In this document: positions 60,725 to 64,000 of the stretch, one piece after another
Layout: every line of letters begins with the position of its first letter
How positions within the stretch are numbered: the stretch's first letter is position 1
Source of the DNA: Bacteroidales bacterium
Lineage (GTDB): Bacteria; Bacteroidota; Bacteroidia; Bacteroidales; UBA932
DNA: 64,000 nt
NCBI GenBank assembly: GCA_017427885.1
Contig: JAFRRW010000011.1
Span: forward strand, 525,008 to 589,007
Direction of reading: 5' to 3'
Program-made: the position numbers and the translations under genes
Notes under the pieces: model-generated
Seen by the model: the letters and a program-made list of their open reading frames with translations, nothing else
The model's database searches: none
Told to the model about the DNA's origin: nothing

Positions 60725-61141
60725 TTATTTCCCTATTGTGTTGTTCATTATTTCCATCGGTCTCTGGATAATCGCCTCCGATTTCTCCACAGCCCCCGAC
60801 CCTTTCTTTATGCCTTCACCGATACGGTTGAATGCCATTTCTACCTGGGCGTAGGCCATCATCGGGTCCGTGAAAGTGTCCTTCGGGGTTTTCTGCTTCA
60901 ATGAAAGGCCGATTCCGGCGAAGAGAGCCAGCCCGGCGGCGATCCCCATCAGATATTTCACCCGCCGGGTCCTGAGGACCGGGGCTTCCTCTTCTGAGAG
61001 CAGGGATTCCGCCCTTGCGAGCGCGCCGATGAGGTCTTCCGCCCCGGCCTTCCCGGAAAAGTCGGCCGTTCCGGCCTCTTTCAGGGCCTCAGCCTCAAGT
61101 TCCCCGAGGCTCATTTGCTCTATTTCCCTTATGTCTTTCAT
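60725..61141 (-). CDS. Probable membrane regulator of the ECF sigma factor
   Basis: The 138-residue protein has one membrane segment (about residues 66-83, MGIAAGLALFAGIGLSL) between a charged N-terminal cytoplasmic part (IREIEQMSLGELEAEALKEAG) and a C-terminal outside part. This layout and its position, overlapping the ECF sigma gene by 4 bases, suggest an anti-sigma factor, but the zinc-binding motif of common anti-sigma proteins is absent. Function is inferred from context. Confidence 0.72.
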   Translation of the reverse strand: MKDIREIEQMSLGELEAEALKEAGTADFSGKAGAEDLIGALARAESLLSEEEAPVLRTRRVKYLMGIAAGLALFAGIGLSLKQKTPKDTFTDPMMAYAQVEMAFNRIGEGIKKGSGAVEKSEAIIQRPMEIMNNTIGK

Positions 61142-61617
61142 CTTTCGATATATTTTCTCAATAGTTTCCTGGCCTTGCTGACGTGGACCCTGACGTTAAC
61201 CTCGCTCATACCCGTTTCTTTCGCAATCTCGTCATATCCCATTTCGCGGAAGGCCCTCATTTCCAACAGATCCCTCATTTTCTCCGGGAGTCTTTCCATC
61301 GCTGCGTCAAGGGCTTTCAGGGTTTCCTTACTGATTATCGGAGAGTCGGGACCATTCCCGGGACTTTCAGGTTCGGTTTCAATTCCCTGTCGGCCAGTCT
61401 TCCGTTGCCTCAGCCTGTCCAGGCAGAGATTCCTCAGGAGAGTAATGCCATAAGCCTTCGGGTTGAGGATTTCACGGTCGCGTCCGTTCCAGAGTTTGAC
61501 GTAGAGGTCCTGGACCGCATCGCGGGCGTCGGCGGCATCTTCAAGGATATACGAGGCGACCTTGCAGAAGGTGTCTTCCAGCGGGAGCCATATTTCCTTG
61601 AAGCCTGCCTGGTCCAT
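61138..61617 (-). CDS. ECF-type RNA polymerase sigma factor
   Basis: The 159-residue protein has sigma region 2 (EDAADARDAVQDLYVKLWNGRD near residue 27) and region 4 (LPEKMRDLLEMRAFREMGYDEIAKETGMSEVNVRVHVSKARKLLRKYI near residue 107). It should direct transcription of a small set of envelope genes including its own operon. No consensus target can be deduced. The gene lies 2 bases downstream of the first DUF4252 gene. Confidence 0.92.
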   Translation of the reverse strand: MDQAGFKEIWLPLEDTFCKVASYILEDAADARDAVQDLYVKLWNGRDREILNPKAYGITLLRNLCLDRLRQRKTGRQGIETEPESPGNGPDSPIISKETLKALDAAMERLPEKMRDLLEMRAFREMGYDEIAKETGMSEVNVRVHVSKARKLLRKYIER

Positions 61618-61619
61618 CG

Positions 61620-62210
61620 TCAGTCGTTCATCGCCTTTTTGACGAATTCACCGAACTTGTCGGTGTCCAGGGTGCCGAAGAAGCAGATCAGGGTGCTGTT
61701 TTCGGGCGAGTAGAACACTATGTCCTCCAGCAGTTTTCCGTCGCGGGAAGAGTTCCCGTAGATGGACATCGATTCCCCGCCGTCCTTGGCTTCCATCAGA
61801 AGGTCGCAGCCGTCGAGAGTCTTGCCGATCTTCCGGTCAAAGTCGGAGCGCAACCTTTCCTCGCAACCGTCGTAGCTGACTATCATCAGCTTGTTCAGGG
61901 ATTTCATCAGGCGGGCGGCCTCCTTCATATCCTGGTCGTCGTCGGCGAAGGAGAGGAATTTCGCCCCGGTCTTTATCCAGAAGTTTCCGATGGTTACCAT
62001 ATCCAGGCCACCCTGGCTCGTGACTTTCAGCCCCGGGAGGGAGATGTTCGCTTCTTCATCTTCGGAACCGGTCCTTGCGGCATCGGCCTGAAGACCGTTG
62101 ACGAGGGTTGATATCCTGTTCTGGCTGATCTTTTTTCCGGGGTTCGCCCCGCAGGCCTGAATTCCGCAGAATAACAGGCACAGGCTCAAAATGGTCAAAA
62201 ATCTTTTCAT
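61620..62210 (-). CDS. DUF4252 lipoprotein, first gene of the ECF cassette
   Basis: The 196-residue product has a lipoprotein-type signal (MKRFLTILSLCLLFCGIQAC). The DUF4252 domain follows with SLPGLKVTSQGGLDMVTIGNFWIK near residue 55 and IYGNSSRDGKLLEDIVFYSPENSTLICFFGTLD near residue 151. Placed first, 2 bases ahead of the sigma gene. Two DUF4252 proteins flank the sigma and its regulator, so both are probably part of the same signalling unit. The frame extension to 62273 has no signal peptide at its start and is not used. Confidence 0.85.
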   Translation of the reverse strand: MKRFLTILSLCLLFCGIQACGANPGKKISQNRISTLVNGLQADAARTGSEDEEANISLPGLKVTSQGGLDMVTIGNFWIKTGAKFLSFADDDQDMKEAARLMKSLNKLMIVSYDGCEERLRSDFDRKIGKTLDGCDLLMEAKDGGESMSIYGNSSRDGKLLEDIVFYSPENSTLICFFGTLDTDKFGEFVKKAMND

Positions 62211-62270
62211 CTCTTTCGTTCTTACGCCATATAGACGGCACACCTGGATTTTTGTTAACGGAAAACTTGA

Positions 62271-62278
62271 CAAATTTA
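62271..62278 (-). promoter_or_regulatory. -7 element for the ECF/DUF4252 cassette
   Basis: CAAATTTA on the plus strand is TAAATTTG on the minus strand, 61 bases before ATG 62210. ECF operons are usually self-regulated, but no separate ECF-type box was recognised. Confidence 0.45.
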
Positions 62279-62298
62279 GTTTTTTCGGGAAGATTTCC

Positions 62299-62306
62299 TA
62301 TTTTTG
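62299..62306 (+). promoter_or_regulatory. -7 element for the DUF1846 gene
   Basis: TATTTTTG matches TAnnTTTG, 29 bases before ATG 62336, and supports that start over the longer frame from 62252. Confidence 0.5.
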
Positions 62307-62335
62307 TAACCCGTACACATCTAATCATCATCGCC

Positions 62336-63796
62336 ATGAAGTACGGGTTCGACAGCGAAAAATACCTCAAGATCCAGTCCGAGCACATCAAGGAACGAAT
62401 CGCCAGATTCGGCGACAAACTGTATATGGAAGTCGGAGGAAAACTCTTCGACGACCTCCACGCCAGCAGGGTCCTTCCCGGATTCCAGCCCGACATCAAG
62501 CTGAAGATGCTGATGCAGCTCAAGGACATGGCGGAAATAATCATAGTCATAAGCGCCGTCGACATCGAGAAGAACAAAATCCGCAGCGACCTCGGCATCA
62601 CCTACGACATGGACGTGCTCCGGCTCCGCCAGGAGTTCCTGAAGAGGGACCTTTCCGTCAACTCCGTGGTCATAACCCATTACAACGGCCAGACCGGCGC
62701 GGACATCTACCGCCAGAGGCTGGAATATATGGGTATAAAGGTATATTACCACCACACCATTCCTGGATATCCCCAGAACGTCGCCCTGATCGACTCGGAC
62801 GAGGGTTTCGGCAAGAACGATTTCGTGGAGACCACCCGTCCGCTCGTGCTGGTGACGGCTCCAGGGCCGGGCAGCGGTAAGATGGCGGTGTGCCTCAGTC
62901 AGTTATACCAGGAGAATCTCAGGGGCGTGAAGGCCGGATATGCGAAATACGAGACCTTCCCCATCTGGAACATACCTCTCAAGCATCCCATCAACATAGC
63001 CTATGAGGCTGCCACGGCCGACCTGGACGACGTCAATATGATCGACCCCTTCCATCTTGAGGCCTACGGCACCCTGGCGGTGAACTACAACCGCGACATC
63101 GAGATCTTCCCGGTGATGGACGCCATTTTCAAGGGCATCTACGGGGACAACCCCTACAAGTCGCCGACCGACATGGGCGTGAATATGGTTGGTTTTTGCA
63201 TCAGCGACGACGAGGTCTGCTCCGAAGCGGCGAAGAACGAGGTAATACGCCGCTACTTCACTTCCCTGTGCGACCTGGCGACGGCCCACGGTTCCGACCA
63301 GGAGGTGAACAAGATATCACTGCTGATGAAGCAGGCGGGGATAGATTCTAGCATGCGCAAGTGCATCGGCGCAGCCCGCGATAGGGCTGAGAAATCCGGA
63401 GTGGCCTCCGCCGCCATAGAGCTTGAGGACGGCACCCTCATTTCCGCCGAGACCAGCCCCCTTCTCGGCCCCTGCGCAGCCCTTCTCCTCAATGCCACCA
63501 AGCACCTGGCCGGGATACCCCACCCCCTCAAGCTCATCCCACAGAACATGATCGAGCCCATCCAGAAGACCAAGGTCTCCTATCTGCACGGGCACAATCC
63601 ACGGCTTCACACCGACGAGGTCCTCGTGGCCATCTCGATGCTCAGCCTCTTCGACGAGAACTGCAAGAAGGCTCTGGCCTGTCTGCCCCTGCTGAAAGGC
63701 TGCCAGGTCCACTGCACCGTGATGCTCAGCGAAGTGGACCGCAAGGTCTTCAAGAAACTTGGCATCGGCCTCACCTGCGACCCGATGACGGAGTAG
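62336..63796 (+). CDS. DUF1846 protein
   Basis: The 486-residue soluble protein matches the DUF1846 family over its length: MKYGFDSEKYLKIQSEHIKERI at the start, LYMEVGGKLFDDLHASRVLPGF near residue 30, and VLVTAPGPGSGKMAVCLSQLY near residue 170, which looks like a nucleotide-binding loop. Family members are widely conserved in anaerobes without an assigned reaction. It has its own promoter and is followed by tRNA-Leu 64 bases later. Confidence 0.92.
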   Translation: MKYGFDSEKYLKIQSEHIKERIARFGDKLYMEVGGKLFDDLHASRVLPGFQPDIKLKMLMQLKDMAEIIIVISAVDIEKNKIRSDLGITYDMDVLRLRQEFLKRDLSVNSVVITHYNGQTGADIYRQRLEYMGIKVYYHHTIPGYPQNVALIDSDEGFGKNDFVETTRPLVLVTAPGPGSGKMAVCLSQLYQENLRGVKAGYAKYETFPIWNIPLKHPINIAYEAATADLDDVNMIDPFHLEAYGTLAVNYNRDIEIFPVMDAIFKGIYGDNPYKSPTDMGVNMVGFCISDDEVCSEAAKNEVIRRYFTSLCDLATAHGSDQEVNKISLLMKQAGIDSSMRKCIGAARDRAEKSGVASAAIELEDGTLISAETSPLLGPCAALLLNATKHLAGIPHPLKLIPQNMIEPIQKTKVSYLHGHNPRLHTDEVLVAISMLSLFDENCKKALACLPLLKGCQVHCTVMLSEVDRKVFKKLGIGLTCDPMTE

Positions 63797-63828
63797 TCGG
63801 GAAAGATTCGCGATTCATTCTTTTTTGC

Positions 63829-63836
63829 TACCTTTG
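63829..63836 (+). promoter_or_regulatory. -7 element for tRNA-Leu
   Basis: TACCTTTG matches TAnnTTTG and lies 24 bases before tRNA-Leu. No TTTG at the consensus distance. Confidence 0.5.
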
Positions 63837-63859
63837 CCCCGTGGCAGGACTACTGTCAT

Positions 63860-63944
63860 GCCTTGGTGGTGAAATGGTAGACACGAGGGACTTAAAATCC
63901 CTTGGCCCGAAACGGCCGTGCGGGTTCGATTCCCGCCCGGGGCA
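63860..63944 (+). tRNA. tRNA-Leu (anticodon TAA)
   Basis: Acceptor GCCTTGG with CCGGGGC (two G-T pairs), anticodon arm GGGA-CTTAAAA-TCCC with anticodon TAA, a long variable arm (TGGCCCGAAACGGCCGT) of class II tRNAs, and a T arm with loop TTCGATT. CCA is not encoded. The last 56 bases of the window show nothing further. Confidence 0.95.
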
Positions 63945-64000
63945 CCTAGAGATGTTTTTGAGGTTTTTCAAGCATTTCTTAAGATTGGAAAAGTCTAACA

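Overview
The window is one dense stretch of a Bacteroidales-type (Bacteroidota) chromosome, GC-rich by eye for that order. Three things point there. Promoters have the Bacteroidota form TTTG-N19-TAnnTTTG instead of -35/-10 boxes; clean examples lie at 128-158, 27561-27591 and, on the minus strand, 11710-11740. The protein families are typical of the group: DUF4252 next to an ECF sigma factor, DUF6786, DUF4153, WG repeats, GH92, GH29, GH88 and GH172. The str operon order is also right. An uncultured gut-type relative of Alistipes or the RC9 group would fit, but no 16S gene or other decisive marker is present.

Layout. 1-1665: start of a C69 peptidase, a small exported protein and pheS. 1727-8537: a sugar locus with a sialate O-acetylesterase, a GH172/DUF2961 protein, a DUF6786 lipoprotein and a fucose-type permease, facing a ribulokinase. 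9307-11822: two lipoproteins, tRNA-Gly and an AT-rich gap that holds a copy of the tRNA-Gly 3' end. 13251-18206: five overlapping genes for an Hdr/Qmo-like iron-sulfur flavoprotein complex that ends in a membrane subunit. 18210-27458: more glycan enzymes (GH92, a second acetylesterase, GH88, and a fusion of two lyase folds), a small outer-membrane barrel and an alkyltransferase. 27644-31165: rpsL, rpsG, fusA, rpsJ and a tRNA-Met, after which the usual ribosomal operon stops. 31339-32553: a dicarboxylate symporter.

32578-40551 is an AT-richer, minus-strand, eight-gene operon: zinc-ribbon/SH3 protein, L,D-transpeptidase, unknown, YidD-like protein, WG-repeat protein, SPFH/SHOCT protein, four-helix membrane protein and zinc-ribbon/TPR protein. 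I could not match it to a described system, and it is the main candidate for something new. 40776-45606 is a minus-strand run with an AlkZ-like protein, a DUF4153 protein, a phosphatase-fold lipoprotein and a GH29 fucosidase.

45760-63944 is mostly housekeeping: a TonB-receptor-plug-like exported protein, a thioredoxin, a DAG-kinase/LtaS-like pair, CPA2 and NhaA antiporters, aminopeptidase P, ahcY, a fabG-type reductase, comF, an ECF sigma cassette flanked by two DUF4252 proteins, a DUF1846 protein and tRNA-Leu. Many neighbours overlap by 4 bases or lie within 15 bases of each other, so transcription is organised in tight operons. Despite many exported glycan enzymes, no SusC/SusD pair is present. 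No CRISPR array, insertion sequence or rRNA gene was seen.
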